This document shows, piece after piece, positions 41,189 through 55,000 of a stretch of 64,000 nt of DNA. Origin of the DNA: Heliocidaris tuberculata (lineage: Eukaryota > Echinodermata > Echinoidea > Camarodonta > Echinometridae). Position 1 is the stretch's first letter. Each line of letters starts with the position of its first letter. The stretch lies in the NCBI GenBank assembly GCA_025618425.1, contig CM046832.1, positions 75,731,297 to 75,795,296 of the forward strand. The letters are read 5' to 3'. A program made the position numbers and the translations under genes. The notes below the pieces were generated by a model. That model made no database searches and had not been told where the DNA came from. It saw nothing but the letters and a program-made list of their open reading frames with translations.

Positions 41189-41240
41189 ATGGCAGCGGAT
41201 GACTTACCTACGGAGTACGATGATATCGTCATTGGAACTG
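41189..41240 (+). CDS. CHM: CHM exon 1
   Basis: MAADDLPTEYDDIVIGT plus one base, donor GTAAGA. Contains the first beta strand and the start of the G-T-G loop of the nucleotide-binding-like fold. Intron 1 that follows is 14.3 kb. Confidence 0.88.
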
Positions 41241-44200
41241 GTAAGAAATATTTGGCCCATCCTGCCCACACCACGTACATGACTTATAGTGGTCATACTG
41301 ACCACTACGCGGGACGAATGCAAAAATACTAGTCATTTTCTATCGCATGTATGGTGGTTGATCCAGTGTCCGAACACTTTTCAGAAAATCAACGATAGCA
41401 AATAAAATATGAAACGAATATCTGTCAAACTATACATATTGAATGCTCAAAGTCCTACAAAAAAAGAAGTTGATGGAATTTTAAAAAGACAACGTAGATT
41501 TAATACGATATTCCCTTCCGAGTGAACCCCTTCCCAACGACGCGGCGTTTTGGTCCCTTGAAAAAGGTACCGTAATTCCGAACGTGTGAAACCTATGGGA
41601 AAAAGACACAACCTTGGTATCAATAGTGTGGTTTTCATACGCGTAATCCCACGCGTATGAAAACCCATTTTAGGCGCTGAACTTTACACGTTCGGTAATA
41701 CAATCTGTTCGGAGTTACAATACTTGACTATACTTAAGGTATGGGAGGAAAAGTAAGATAAATATTTAAAATACTTCCTTTCAAATTCAGCGCTTTAAAA
41801 TCTCTTTCCTACCTTAAATGGCCGTTAGGAAAAACTTTTGATATTTCCAGCAAAATCCAAAGTCAAAATCATGTCCAAAACCTAAGAAATCCCCGCCAAT
41901 TTTTTTTGCGATCGCATGATCCTGCCCATCTATATCTACCTGTATGATGGGGTCACCATATTTCGCGCACATTTTAAAAATTTCTAGGAATGTGAAATTC
42001 CATCTGTAATTTCTCATATTCTACAGTAATTTATTCAAAACGATTCATACCAAAAGGAAAGCTAAATATTAGTCTGCAAATGTGTCCAAGAAGGAAGCTG
42101 ATCGACTAAGAATTTCGGAGATATCCCGATTTCAAAATTCGATGTCGGATCGCTACGCGCATGGAACTGAAAATGGGTCATGAAAACAGCGAGACCTTAT
42201 TTCACGCACGCGAGTTTGCATCTACTTAATCCAACATAACAATCCATCAAAGGTAATTTATTTACATCATTTGCAAGGCAATTTTATCATACAATCATTT
42301 GGTATCATGCTTTACTTACAAGTTTGATGACATCTTCTCTCAAAATGACGATTTCTAGACCCTTGTCGGTACTTCATATTTTCGGAAACGGACTCAAAAA
42401 AGTAGCAAATTTTGCCGATTTTTCGTCAATATCTTCAAAACTTCTCACCCAATTTGAAAGAAAATTTTGTCTGTAGGTAATTTTAGGTTCCTCTATCGAT
42501 TGGTGCTATCAGATTTTCGAAATTCTTTATAGTTTTTGAGATATTACCCTGTGCGCGAACTTAGGACACGCGCGAAATATGGTCACACCACCATACTATT
42601 GACTTGTAGTGTAAAAAAAAAGCCAGCACAAATTGTAACTGTAGGCCTAAGTGTAAAGTTAAGTGAGTGTACTATTAACTGAGTCATGACAGTTCAAGTA
42701 CCGCCTACCGGTATAGTCATGGATTGTATTTGTATTACAGTCTACAGAACAGCATTGTATTACCGAACGCGTACAGTTAAGCACCCTACAAATTAAAAGG
42801 CTTTCAATTTCATACACGTGAGACTACGCGTATGTTCTCCACCATGTCCACAGACCACACTATTTGACACAGAGAACACAGGGCAGAACATCATAAAATG
42901 AGGCAAAAAAAAACATAAATAGAATAGGGCCTAATTATATTTATAACCTGCTCTCTCGTCATGCTCGTCACCCCCAGTCGTCACCCTGTTGAACCCAAAT
43001 CGGGGTAGATCTAGGTTGTGTGTCTTTTTCCAATAGGGGCACATGTTCGGTAATCAGTAATACAATACCTTTTACAAGGGACCAAAACGCCACGTCGTTG
43101 GGAAGGGGTTCGCTCGAAAGGGAATATGTGACCCTCCACCACAAAAACGACCACTAAGTCGCAATGGGAGTTTTAGAGAAAACAGCTGAAAAGGTGGTTT
43201 GAGTTGGAAATTTTAATTTAAATTTTTTAATATTTTTTTAAAGTTCATTAACTAATCTACTATCTGACAAATTTTCAGGGTAAAACTTCTTTTTCTGTAG
43301 GAATTTAAGCATTCATTATAATTATGTAAGTTTGACAGATATTCATTTGATATTTTATTTCCTATCATGTCCTATGGCTATGGTTGATTTTCTGAAAAGT
43401 GTTCAGTAATAGGATCCACTTCCATGTACCACTCACGGAACCATCACTATGTGGGGCTGTGTCAATATTGGCGGTGGTCACAACCTCTAAGTTGAAGAGG
43501 TAAAAACACCAATATAATCAGCAAAATTTTGGGAAATACTTCCTTCTACATTTTTAGGATGATAGATCTATCTAATTAAGTAATTTCAAGCCAGATTCTT
43601 CCATTGGATCTTTATCATCTTGATTATGGATCATATGGCCATGAACAAATTAGTTAGTGTCAAGCAGTACGGTTTCTTGCCTGGTCGTTCAACAATGCTC
43701 CAACTGATAAAAGTAGTTGATGAATGGTCTACCATCCAGCACTCTGGAAGAAAATGGGTCTATTGATGTGATTTATTTAGATTTTATGAAGGCCCTCGAT
43801 AAGGTGCCCCACCGTCGGCTGCTTGCCAAGATTAGAAGCTATGGCATAAGTGAGTTGGTGGTTAGTTGGACTGAAGCCAACTCGCCTTTGTGGCACAATT
43901 GATATGACGCTGGTCTGCAGATCATGAGGTACCTGGTTCAATTCCCACAGGGGACAAGACAAAAATGGTTAGTAAATAGATCCACATGTACTTATAAATC
44001 TTGATTAACAACTAACAGATAACTATGATGAATCAAGATTGGAAGAGATGAAGGAGAGGGGAATGGAAAGAGAGAGTAAAGTGGAATATTTCTTTTCGAT
44101 TTTGCATGCACGTACGGTATACTATTGAGTATTGCCATAGATCGACGTGTGTGGCTGCATCCTCCGACGGGGCTGTGGATACAGCCACACGCGAGTGGTG

Positions 44201-47200
44201 GTATACACTAGTGCTGGTATCGACAAGCCTGATGTCGTAGTGGCGACAAAAGTACTGGTTTTGGACTTTGCCGACATGTCGACACGCATGCTCCGATGGC
44301 GACATAAAATTGGTCTTTTTACATGTACCTCGCCGTGGCGTCGTGCGCGCGTACGTGATTTGTTTCACATACGCACTAGCAGCGCGCGCGCGCGACACGA
44401 TCGCTGCGTATCTAGCTGCGACGACCGGTATACATTACGTACATGTACATGCCTAGATATGCGACACTAGCTGACTCGCACCGCATGACTTTCATTAATG
44501 CTTGATAAATTGGATCATACAAAACAAGTTTTGGGGCAAATAGTTGACAGTGTGCATCTTTGAGAACTGTAAGTGAGTATGACTGCGAGTGTGAGCCCGT
44601 GAGGACATAGTGCATGTATTCCATGTAAAGCTCTTGTGAATTTGTGTCGGGTAACTCTGGTTTAAACTTTAATAGTGTACGGTCACTACGGGAGCGACCC
44701 AAGTTTAGACTTGTTTGACTCATGTCCAGATGTTGACACATGTCGACATCGGCGTTGATTTTATTGCGACATGGCGACATAGATTTTCCATGCCGATACC
44801 AGCACTAGTATACACAGCCTTGTGTGAATGGAAAGTTTTCCAGTTGGGGTCTTGTTGCAAGTGGAATTCCACAACGTAGTGTTCTGAGGCCTGTGTTATG
44901 ATCTACCTGACAATTTTTGAGAGTAATGTTTATCTATTTGCTGATGAGTGATGACACAAAGATTTTCAAGTATATTAGAGATGAAAATGATTGTATTGCC
45001 CTTCAGAGGGATCTTGATGAGCTCCAATGCTGGTCTGACAAATGGCTGCTAAGATTCAACCCTAAGAAATGAAGTGTTCTCACCATTGGTAACCCCAGGC
45101 TGCCCTGACAAGACCATTTGTGTATAGTATGACCTGTGATAATTCACAAAGTGCCCTCATGCAAGTGTCATCTGAGAGAGATTTGGGAGTGGTGATTGAT
45201 GATAAGCTGAATTTTGAAGAACATTTACATAGTTACAAAGATCAATAAGGCAAACAGTCTAATGAATTTATTCAGATGAACCTTTGTTTATCTAGATAAG
45301 GATAAGTTTTCACTCTTGTACAAATCGCTTGTTTGCCCCCAAATAGAGTATGCTCATGCTGTGTGAAGCCCCCACCTTAAAAAACATATACATACTTTGG
45401 AAAATGTCCAAAGAAGAGTGACTAGATTAGTCCCAGAGTTAGAGGGGCTGCCTTATGCACAAAGATTGAGGCTGTTGAATATTCCTACCTTAGCTGACAG
45501 GAGGGCTCGAGGCGATATGATTGAAACGTGCAAGATTTTTAATAAGTTACGATTCTGATGTATCACCAAATCTTGTATTATACAATCCAGAGATCAGACA
45601 AGAGGACATAGTAAAAAATTGTTTATTCCTAGGACAAAAACTCAGAGATACAAAAATTCTTTTTATGTACGAATACGTAAACCATGGAGTAATCTTCACA
45701 ACGACATCATTACTGCCCCGAGTGTGCACAGTTTTGAAGTAGCTTTGGATAGGTGCTGGAAAATGAGCCCATCAAATACGATTATGAATCGCCTGCACCA
45801 GGAAACTATCCAGCCATCTTGAAAAGGAAGAAGAACTTGGAACTGAATACAGAGGCATAGTGCCTGCGTTCTTCATTATCTTCCCTAGGTATTCCTAGCT
45901 AGGTATATAGTGAAATTTTCAGGCTGTTTTTGGCCGGCGATCTTGCTCCTTTCCAGCATATGTGCAAAATATCACACACTTGCTATGAGAGGCAATTCAT
46001 CGCGTTACAAAGTGCGAGGTTATCTACAATGACCTATGAGTGTTCAAGTACCAGAGATTCTACGCGAGTAAGGCTGGGACTAAAAACCGGGTACCCGAGT
46101 CCCGCCCGAGAGCCTCGGGACCCGGGTCAAAATATTAGATAACCGATACCCGAAAATGACTATTTAATTATCACCTATGTATGTACACGACAAGGCGGTA
46201 GATGAACGTCGAACAGCCATTTACTATTTACATGTAAAAAAAATCCATGTAGCGCTCTCGCGCACCATTGCAGTGATGCGCTTTTGATTCGTTCAACTCA
46301 CTGTGAAACATAACCTTACACATTCGTATACACAGAGAGCAAAGCTCACTGCCGCTATTCGGAGACTGCTCATTGGTTCATTGAACCCATGACATAATTT
46401 GCATTTAGTGCCCTTCCCCCTTCTTTGCAGTGAACGATAAGTCTATGAGCGATTAACGGGCGTAAAGTTTACAAACTCATGCATATTCAACAGTCGCTCC
46501 ACACTCGCACGTGGCATCTTACAACTCGTACACTATTAAACAGGTATTTTTAACATCGACGATCACGATCTGACACTGTCACAATATCCTGAAACTTTAG
46601 CAAAGAAGTTACCAATTACTGAAATCAGATTAACAGTACATGAACGATATATCCAAAATAATATCCTTCATTGTTCATGCGAAAGTGAAAAGCAAGGCTG
46701 TGAGAAGCGAAGGATGTCTACAGTGCGCGCGATTAACATTTTCATTCATAAAATTGGGCTTGTGACGTCATTTCATGAGCGGTCCGTTAATAACAAGTCA
46801 TGACAAGTCATATGCCAGCCAGCCAATGAAGGTATGCGCCTTCTTTTTTTCTTTTTTCTTTTTTCCTTTCATATACCGCGGCGGCATTGGGCGGAAAGGC
46901 GCTTTGTATAAACAGATCGAATTTCAAAAGGGAACCGCATGTGTGTGTTAAAGGATGAAGTTGCAGTCGGACAGAGAAGAAAATGTTGGCTTGATGATTT
47001 TTTTTGATGAATGATGAGTTTGATGAATGATGATATTTGATGTCTGATGAAGATAATTGTTTTGATTATGTTATTATCTTGATAATGATGATATGATGAT
47101 GATGTCTTTGATGATTATGATGATCGATGATGATATCAATGGTGCTACTGGCGAAGAGAGAGGACCCGGCATGTATTGATGATTTTATGTGTACTAGTAG

Positions 47201-50200
47201 TGGTACGTATGTGTGAATTTCAATAATTGGCGGGTTGATCACACGTTGAGAATGAAACTGTCGGTGAGGCGATGACCGCGTGCGTGAGGACTCGCAATGT
47301 GTATAATTAGAGTATGAGGAGTGTAGATAGATAACTAGATACTACAGAAAGCTCGCCATTTTCGCCAGGCAAATCAATACTCCGTGTGAACAGTGAAGTT
47401 TGTGTACAAAGTGAGTAAGTGACTCGATCTCTACGATCACGATGTCAAAATTCCCAAGAGCTGCCCGTACAAAAGTATTAAGAATCATCATGATCATCGT
47501 CTCAAACGAGTTTTTCTTCATAAGATTTCTTTGTATTCCCCTTCCTTTTTTATAAGTACATGTACATTCATGTATTTTGGATAAACATGTGCGAGGGACT
47601 GTTGACCGCGCGTGACTACCTAAGGCGCTGGCGCGCTGGCATGATTAGACGGTAGACAATTTCTACAGATTAGATTTAGGCGGCTTATGCCTATCCTGTC
47701 TTGCGCCCACGCGATTTCCTCCGCCTGTTTTGTTGTTGTTGTTGTTGTTTTTGTTTTTGTTTTTGTTTTTTCCTCGAATGGTTTATTTCAGTTGCCAAAC
47801 ACAAAGGAGTTTTCCCACAGTGTTTGTAGCTTCTTAGGGGTAAATATTGGCTTGTAATTCGTGTTATATCATTTTCGGGTAACCGGGAACCCGCCCGAAA
47901 AATAGTCGGGTTCCCGAATTGAAAAAATACCCGAAACTCCCACCCCTATACGCGAGTACCATGGCATTGCCGTTGGCATTGATTCCTTTGCTTGCCTTTG
48001 CCTTGGCTTTGGGCTTGCTTTGGCTTTGGCTTTGTCTTGGGCTTTGCTACTTTTTGCTTAGCTGTACGAGCTCCGTGGCTTATCAATGTGGTACTGGCAC
48101 ACGGAGCTGTACATTGGATGCATATACCATGTATAGATCTACTGTGTGTGGAGAGGGATATCAACCAAAAAACTCTATCTAAATATCACCATTTCCCACA
48201 TACTGTGAGCCATGCAAACCACCCTCTGAGTTTGCTAAAGGGGTTACCTTCCAGGCTTTACTAAAATTGTAAAAATCGAATGAATAAAAAAGGGGTAAAA
48301 ACATTTAAAAATGGGCAGGTGTGATCAGGTTTTGGTGCTAATGCACTTTTGTATCCATGCGCATATTACCTACCCCTACCTCTATCCCTAACCGTAGGCC
48401 TAGGGTGAGGGTTAGGGGTACATGTAGGTGATGCAAATGAGAGAGTTCAGTGGCCTGGCACCTGCATGCCCATTCACTCCATTGGGGTGTCTTTTTTTTT
48501 GTTCCCTGTTATATAATACTGATTTGTCACCTAGTTATAGTTCTTCTGTTATCACAGTGAACTTGCAATTTAGCCTATAATGAACTTAAAATAGGGCCTA
48601 CTCTTTTCTTGCTCACATGAATTAACCTATGGAATTTGTTTTACAAAGAACTTACATACTCTTTTCTTGCTCACTTGAAGTAAACATGCAATTTACTTTA
48701 TACCGTAAGCCTACTTATAACTCTTTTCTTGCTCAAATGAATAAGCTTGCAATTTGTATTATAGCAGACTCGCATACTATTTTCTTGCTCACAGGAATAA
48801 TCTTGTAATTTTTGAAAACAAAACTCACGTACACTTTTCTTCCTCACAAGAATTAGCAATTTAGTTTTATGCAGAAATCACATACTCTTTTCTTGCTTAG
48901 AAGAATCACACTTGCAATTTATTTGCACTGAATTCACCCTTTCTTGCTTACATAAAAAAAACAACTTGCAATTTGTTTTGAACAGACATATATCTCATTC
49001 TCTTTTTCTTTATCTTAACTTGAAATTTACTACACTCACATACATGAACTCTTGCTTCTATGATATTTAAACTTGTATTTCAGTGTGGCCTAGTAATTAT
49101 TGATACATACATGTAGTGGGAAAGTTATTGATGTCGGCCATGCATATTGGTAGGAAAAAGGAGAATGATAACAGATACTTTGAAGAAAGAGAGCATGAGA
49201 GAAGATGGAAAGAAAGGAGACAAATAAAGAAGATAAATTGATAGGGAGATGAAACACTGATAAAACGAGAAACAGATAAAGAAAATAAGTTGTGAGCCAA
49301 AGGATGAATCTATTTCGAAGTCACTGTCAATGTATGACATGTCCTCGTCATTATCAGGAATTTTTTGTCTCTATCTTGCCCGAAATGTTCAGTTATCAGA
49401 GCTGACAAGTCGGCCTGGTCCCCTGGAGCCAGCCTTCGTCGTGAGTCATTGAGCGCCCGAGCCATCCGCGTCGGTGTACTCCACAGACGTCCCGCTGCTC
49501 TGCCCACGAAAAAGACGTGGCATTGTTGCACGTCCCTATAGACTTCCTTTTGCAATTTTTTTCCCCCTCAAATTCGTAAGAGATAACAATTTCCTTACTC
49601 CTGATCAAATAATTCTGGATATCTCAAGAAAAGTTTGCAAGATTGGAAGCTGATAACGGAGAAAATAAGACGAATGCTAATGTAGAGTGGCCTATGGAGC
49701 AAGCTATATCTAGGCGTGGTCCTTTAACTCAGAGAACAAAAATGACATGTTGAGTCCTTGCTTGCCTGTGATGAACTGAGCTGAGGTGCCACCAGTTTGT
49801 AGGGTGCCCGGGGGGGGGGTCTGTCCTCATTGCAAGGGGGGTATCAGGCACGACAAAAAAATCACTTAAAAAGGGTTGTTTTTCAAGATCGGGCACGTTA
49901 CGTACGTAACGTGAATAGGGTCTCAAAATCACCAAAAATCAAGAAAAAGGGTATCTTTTTCAAAGTGATGATTTACGCATTTAGGGTCATAAAAAATCAA
50001 CTTACGTACTTAGGGTCATTCAACACTAAAACAAGTTAAAATCACCATTTTTAGCTGAAGCTGACGGCATAGCCTGTTTTGCATAAATCAACATAAACTG
50101 GATCATTATTCGCGGGCTAACTCGGCACTAGGGCGAACTCGGCCTTGGGGGGAAATCGCGCACAGAGTTGAATTGATCGCAAAGTACTTGTGTTGAGACG

Positions 50201-52019
50201 GTGTTAGCGTGGACTTAACTCTTGAAACACAGTCGCCTCGCAGTGCCGAGTTCGCCCTAGTGCCGAGTTAGCCCGATCCCCAGGCCATTGTTCTAAAGTC
50301 TCCTGTTTAGAAATTAAGGAGTTGCTTAGGGGGGAACTTACTTTTTGTTTTCTGTTCAATTCCCTTTAAATTGTGTAATTATAAAACCTTTTAATTTTGT
50401 TCCGTAAGTGTCCATGACAATTGCACATGAAATCTAATAAGTGTGTAATTTGATATCTTAACTTAATGGAATTAAATCAAAAGTAAAGATAATTACACTT
50501 AAGAACTGTCTTTTTTGAGTAATTATTAAATGGATGTTGATTGATGTGAAGTCCTGGTGTGAAGGGAAGTTTCATGAATGTTCCGTAATCATGATTTGAA
50601 TTTCCGGGTTAGAATTTACAAATTATTTAGACTGCCTGATCAAGGGCCTCATGCAAGGAAAGTAAAATGTTTTTACTTGCTTAGGGTATAAAAGATTGTT
50701 GTTATTTGCTTAGGGGTAGGAAAAACTGGTTATTACTTGCTTAGGGGTTTACAAAAAATGATTACTTACTTAGGGTAGCAAATTACACGTAATGATACTT
50801 ATTTAGGGTGTATTTTTTGCATCACGTTAATACTTGTTTAGGGTGCTTTTGGCGAGTCTCTGGTCACGCCTGATACCCCCCTTGCAATGAGGACAGACCC
50901 CCCCGGGGTAGGGTGGCCTATGGAGCAAGCTACAGTTTGTACATCTAGGTGTGGTCCTTTAACTCAGAGAACAAAAATGACATGTTGAGTCCTTGCTTGC
51001 CTGTGATGAACTGACCTGAGGTGTTGTGCTTATCTCTACCTCAGGGTTTATTTTGCATATATATATATATATATTTAGGCCTGAGTCATAACGGGTTTTT
51101 TTTTGACCGGTGCCCGCCGGTGATTTTTCGGCGGAGACCGGCGGACCGATGAAATTTCATGAAAAAATATGCGGTGCAAAAAAGCTGCATATAACGCGCC
51201 GCCCGCATCGGGAAAGTAGCATGTTTTTGATCGTTGAAGAGGGAAAACATGAGAGATCTTAAAAGAACATAATATTTATATTACAAGTAGGCTTGAGTCA
51301 TAACGGTTTTCTTTTTTTGACCGGCGTCCGCCGGTGATTTTTCGGCGAGACCGGCAGACCGTTGAAATAAAGAAATACCGTACATAAAGAAATTCAGTGT
51401 TAATGAAAGACTTTGAAAATCAACCAGTTTAAGAACTAAATTCCCTTATCTATATTAGAACTTTCTCATGATATTAAATTTCAAACCATTAATCAACCAA
51501 GCGGGACTATGGAAATAAGATTACCGAGCAGGATTTCTCAATTTTCTTGCTTGAATTTATCGGCCCGTAACATGATGATATTGTTGCATTCAGTATACCT
51601 GTATGGGGGCTGCCATCTTTTATCTGTTTGTTTGCAACTCGTAATTACTCCACTAGAGTTAGCCTGGAGTTAGCGCCATCTCGGGGCAAGGTGCGCAGAA
51701 TCGTACCAGTAGCGCTCACACAGAATTCAACAGTAATATACGGGCCGATAAATTCAAGCAAGAAAATTGAGAAATCTTGCTCGGTGATCTTGTTTCCATA
51801 GTCCCACTTGGTTGATTAAAGGATTGAAATTTAATATCATGTGAAAGTTTTAATATAAATAAGGAAATTTAGTTCTTAAAACTGGTTAATTTTCAAAGTC
51901 TTTGACACTGAATTTCTTATGTATTTCTTTATTTCATCGGTCCGCCGGTGTGCATGAAATTGCACCGGTGACCGGCTGCATCGGTCGGGCGCCGGTGGAC
52001 CGACCGACTCTACTCAGGC

Positions 52020-52060
<41 letters not shown>

Positions 52061-55000
52061 ATTACAATGGTAAATTTCAAATAACATAATTTGCAAATGA
52101 AAGGAAGTACATGAACATAGGATTTTATGAATATAAATGAGTTGCTATAAATATACATTATTTTAACTGAATAATCATAAGGGCTCAACCAATCAGAGTA
52201 AAGAGAACGAATCTACTGATCCATGGAATGAACATGAAGAGAGGAACAAGAGAAATTGTAATTAGAGATATAGAGGGAATGTAAAGCATGAGAGAAGGTG
52301 ATCATGTGATATGAAAAGTTAAGAGAGTTGAAGGTAGAGGGAGACAAATAGAGAGATGAGGAGAGAGGAAGTGTAAGATGGTTACATAAAATATTCTTGT
52401 TCAAATAGAATCTCTACACTAATCATAAACTCGGATGTAAAACGGATGAAAACAATATGGCCGCCACGTACTGACTGCTACTTGAGCGAACGGACCGATC
52501 ACAGCACGCGTAGCACGATCGTTAGCAATGAACTCCCTTTTCAGACTCTGTTTTCTCATCGAAATGGAACTTAAAACTGCTCTATAATTTTCTTTTGCGA
52601 ATATTAATAGTCTTTAATATCATTATGATGAGATTTCTGAGGTTTTCTTCTTTCTATCAGTATAAAAATCCTTAGGGAAGAAGTAACTTTAATAAGACCC
52701 GTGAGATTGTAATGATTTTACAAGGGTGAGCGGTATCGAAAAAAAACTCACACGGAAAGGCGAAGAATTTGTAAGAAACTGAAGCTGTGCGAAAAAAACT
52801 AGTCTAGAAAAACTGTTAAAAACACATCTTCTACTGTGTTTTAAACTTCCAGACTTTGATACAAGGTACAGAAAAGATTGATCTTTTAGAAAAACAAAAA
52901 ATCCCCAAATCGATTTTTTTCAACTGAATTTCTATTTCAGCTGTTTCCACAAAATCACTGCTTGCGACCTTTTAGTGGTTTTGTGGTGCCGGACTGCCGG
53001 GTCACATTTGGTATTCCAACTATGATTTCTGGTGAATTTCAGTGTAAACATCTGTAAGGAATGCTCGATCACTGCCATTATGCTAGGACCCTTTCACCCC
53101 AACGGCTCCCCGCACAGCAATCTTGGGGCTTCTCATAGAGACAGCATGTGTATGACTGTGTGTACATGTAGCTAGTCATTGGTTTACACGCGTGTGTGTG
53201 TATAGTGTATAGCACATGCTATACACTATAGTATTATGGGATATTACGTGCCTGTCCCGGCACATAAATTAGTTTTTGCCTCTTATTTGTTTGATATTAA
53301 ACTTTAGGAGGCAAAATCTTCAGTGTCTTAGTATCTTGCTATTTATCAACAAAAATTGAAAAAATCTGACGAACAATTTTTGAGGGCTTACCAAAACTTT
53401 ACATGACCTTTAAAAGTCAGTTCTAGCTTCAAATGCTGATAATTGTTCAGCAATGGGGCTGCCATCTCGTTACTCGTGAATATGCAAAGCTTTATGTAAA
53501 TATGTGTAAAGTTCTCTGGCGCCCTCTCCTGATCAGATTTTACTTGCAGGGATTTGATAGACAATATGGCTGCCCCCATACAACGGAATTATTAGACCTA
53601 TCAACATTTTGAATCTTAAAGGGATACTTTGGTGGGCCTGCATGGGTGATTTCCGATGAGAGGGGAAAATATACTTGGAGCTTCGTGTCACTTTCGATAC
53701 AAGGACTTCCATCACACATGCTAAAACATGTGATTCATATTGGATCACCTCTGAGATAGTTCGGTGAAGACTGGCTTGTGTTTTAAATTTCGCGCGATGG
53801 GAAAGTAATCAAACATATGGAAAAGTAATTACAGAGCCAGCTCTCTGGTAAAGCCTGGGGGTAGTTACGTAATCGTGGCGACAACGCGTCGCGGCAGGGC
53901 AGTGCAGAAGCGATGGCTAGACTAATCAACCAGAAGTAAACCGTGTTTTGTATTTGGAAATATTTCAGCATTACACTTAACTTGTTTGGGTGAACGAGGT
54001 TACGACCAGTTACAAAATTAAGGGCCTGGGACTCATTAAACCCGAAGTATTTGCCTAGCTCCAGTTCGGTCAACTTTGTGCCGTCCGATCATTTATGGCA
54101 TTAGTCCGATGGCCTCGCACAACGGGCGTGCTATGTGTACAAGCTAGTAAACGAGCCTTTTGCAAATTCCGCACGATTTCATTTCCCCTTGAGTTCTCAT
54201 TAGACTGGCCCTTTAAACTTACTCACAAATAAGACATTTTAAGCTCAAGTTTGGGTAGGTGAATGTACATGAATGCTTTTTATCACTATTACGATTAAAA
54301 AGAGGAAAATAATGGCTTTTGTAGCAAGTCTCTTTTTTTTTATGCCTGTGTCCCATGTATTCAAAATCATGTTGGATCACCCAATCGTGTACATGTATGT
54401 GTGAGTGCGTTTAATAACTGAAAACCGTTCGGTTTTTATCCCTCGTTAAAGCTCACAGACAGTCTCGGTACCAAAAACATACGGGCAAGAAACTTATCTA
54501 ACATAGTCACATACTATTCTTCTTTTATCATAAGACACATGTATGAGATTATTTAACATTCCATTTACGATTTCGAACAAATTTTAGTGTTAATATCTGT
54601 AAGAAACGCTTGGTAACGGCTTTTCACTGCCTCACGCTAAGACCATATCCACCCGAAGGTTCCCCGCACAATAAACCCAGCGCTTCGCACTGTGTGTAGC
54701 GTATTCTATAACACACAGCAATCCCCATGTGCGTAATGTGTGTGGCCATTGTCTGAATTTACATCCCCTCTTTTTTGGGCCAGGGATTTTTATTACTTTT
54801 CACCTCTCGTTCGATAAATATTTAACTTGAGGAGGAAAAAACTTCACAGCATCTTAGTTATGTTATTACCCTGCTATTCATTAAGTAAAATCAAAGAAAT
54901 CTCACAAAAAGTTTTCGAGAGCTTCCCAAAACTATCTGTTACCTTTAAACAAAAATTAAATAACCGAGATATTACAGCACTAATCTTGTCACGGTCAAAC

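Larger units (their letters stand above)
43630..45850 (+). pseudogene. LINE (non-LTR) reverse transcriptase, broken and interrupted
   Basis: First part (about 43630-43875): KQYGFLPGRSTMLQLIKVVD and VIYLDFMKALDKVPHRRLLA KI..YGI, reverse transcriptase motifs. Second part (from 44816): remnants of the G-I-P-Q-x-S-V-L-G-P block, a YLFADE block where an F/Y-A-D-D catalytic motif would be expected (stop codon follows), QRDLDELQCWSDKWLLRF, then a C-terminal stretch RGLPYAQRLRLLNIPTLADR at about 45444 and SFYVRIRKPWSNLHNDIITA at about 45655. Many stops and frameshifts. A tRNA-like segment and a hAT MITE lie between the parts. Likely CR1/L2-like, clade not certain. Confidence 0.85.
49687..51021 (+). 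repeat. Direct ~105-base repeats flanking an inserted element
   Basis: GTGGCCTATGGAGCAAGCTA ... TGTGATGAACTGA occurs at 49687-49788 and again at 50909-51021. The second copy has about 11 extra bases (CAGTTTGTACA). The element 49808-50912 lies between, so the locus is repeat-element-repeat. Confidence 0.85.

Noticed and set aside
43900..43960. Possible second tRNA gene
   Set aside because: A box weak, no acceptor pairing, embedded in a LINE remnant; better seen as a SINE fragment.
44147..44470. 107-codon frame in CG-rich DNA
   Set aside because: It runs over the end of the hAT MITE (44209) and has no recognisable residues.
50676..50845. Repeated TTAGGG in a window that encodes a telomere protein
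   Set aside because: The motif is part of longer ~35-bp units (ACTTGCTTAGGGT plus variable DNA) in a transposon end, not contiguous telomere repeats.
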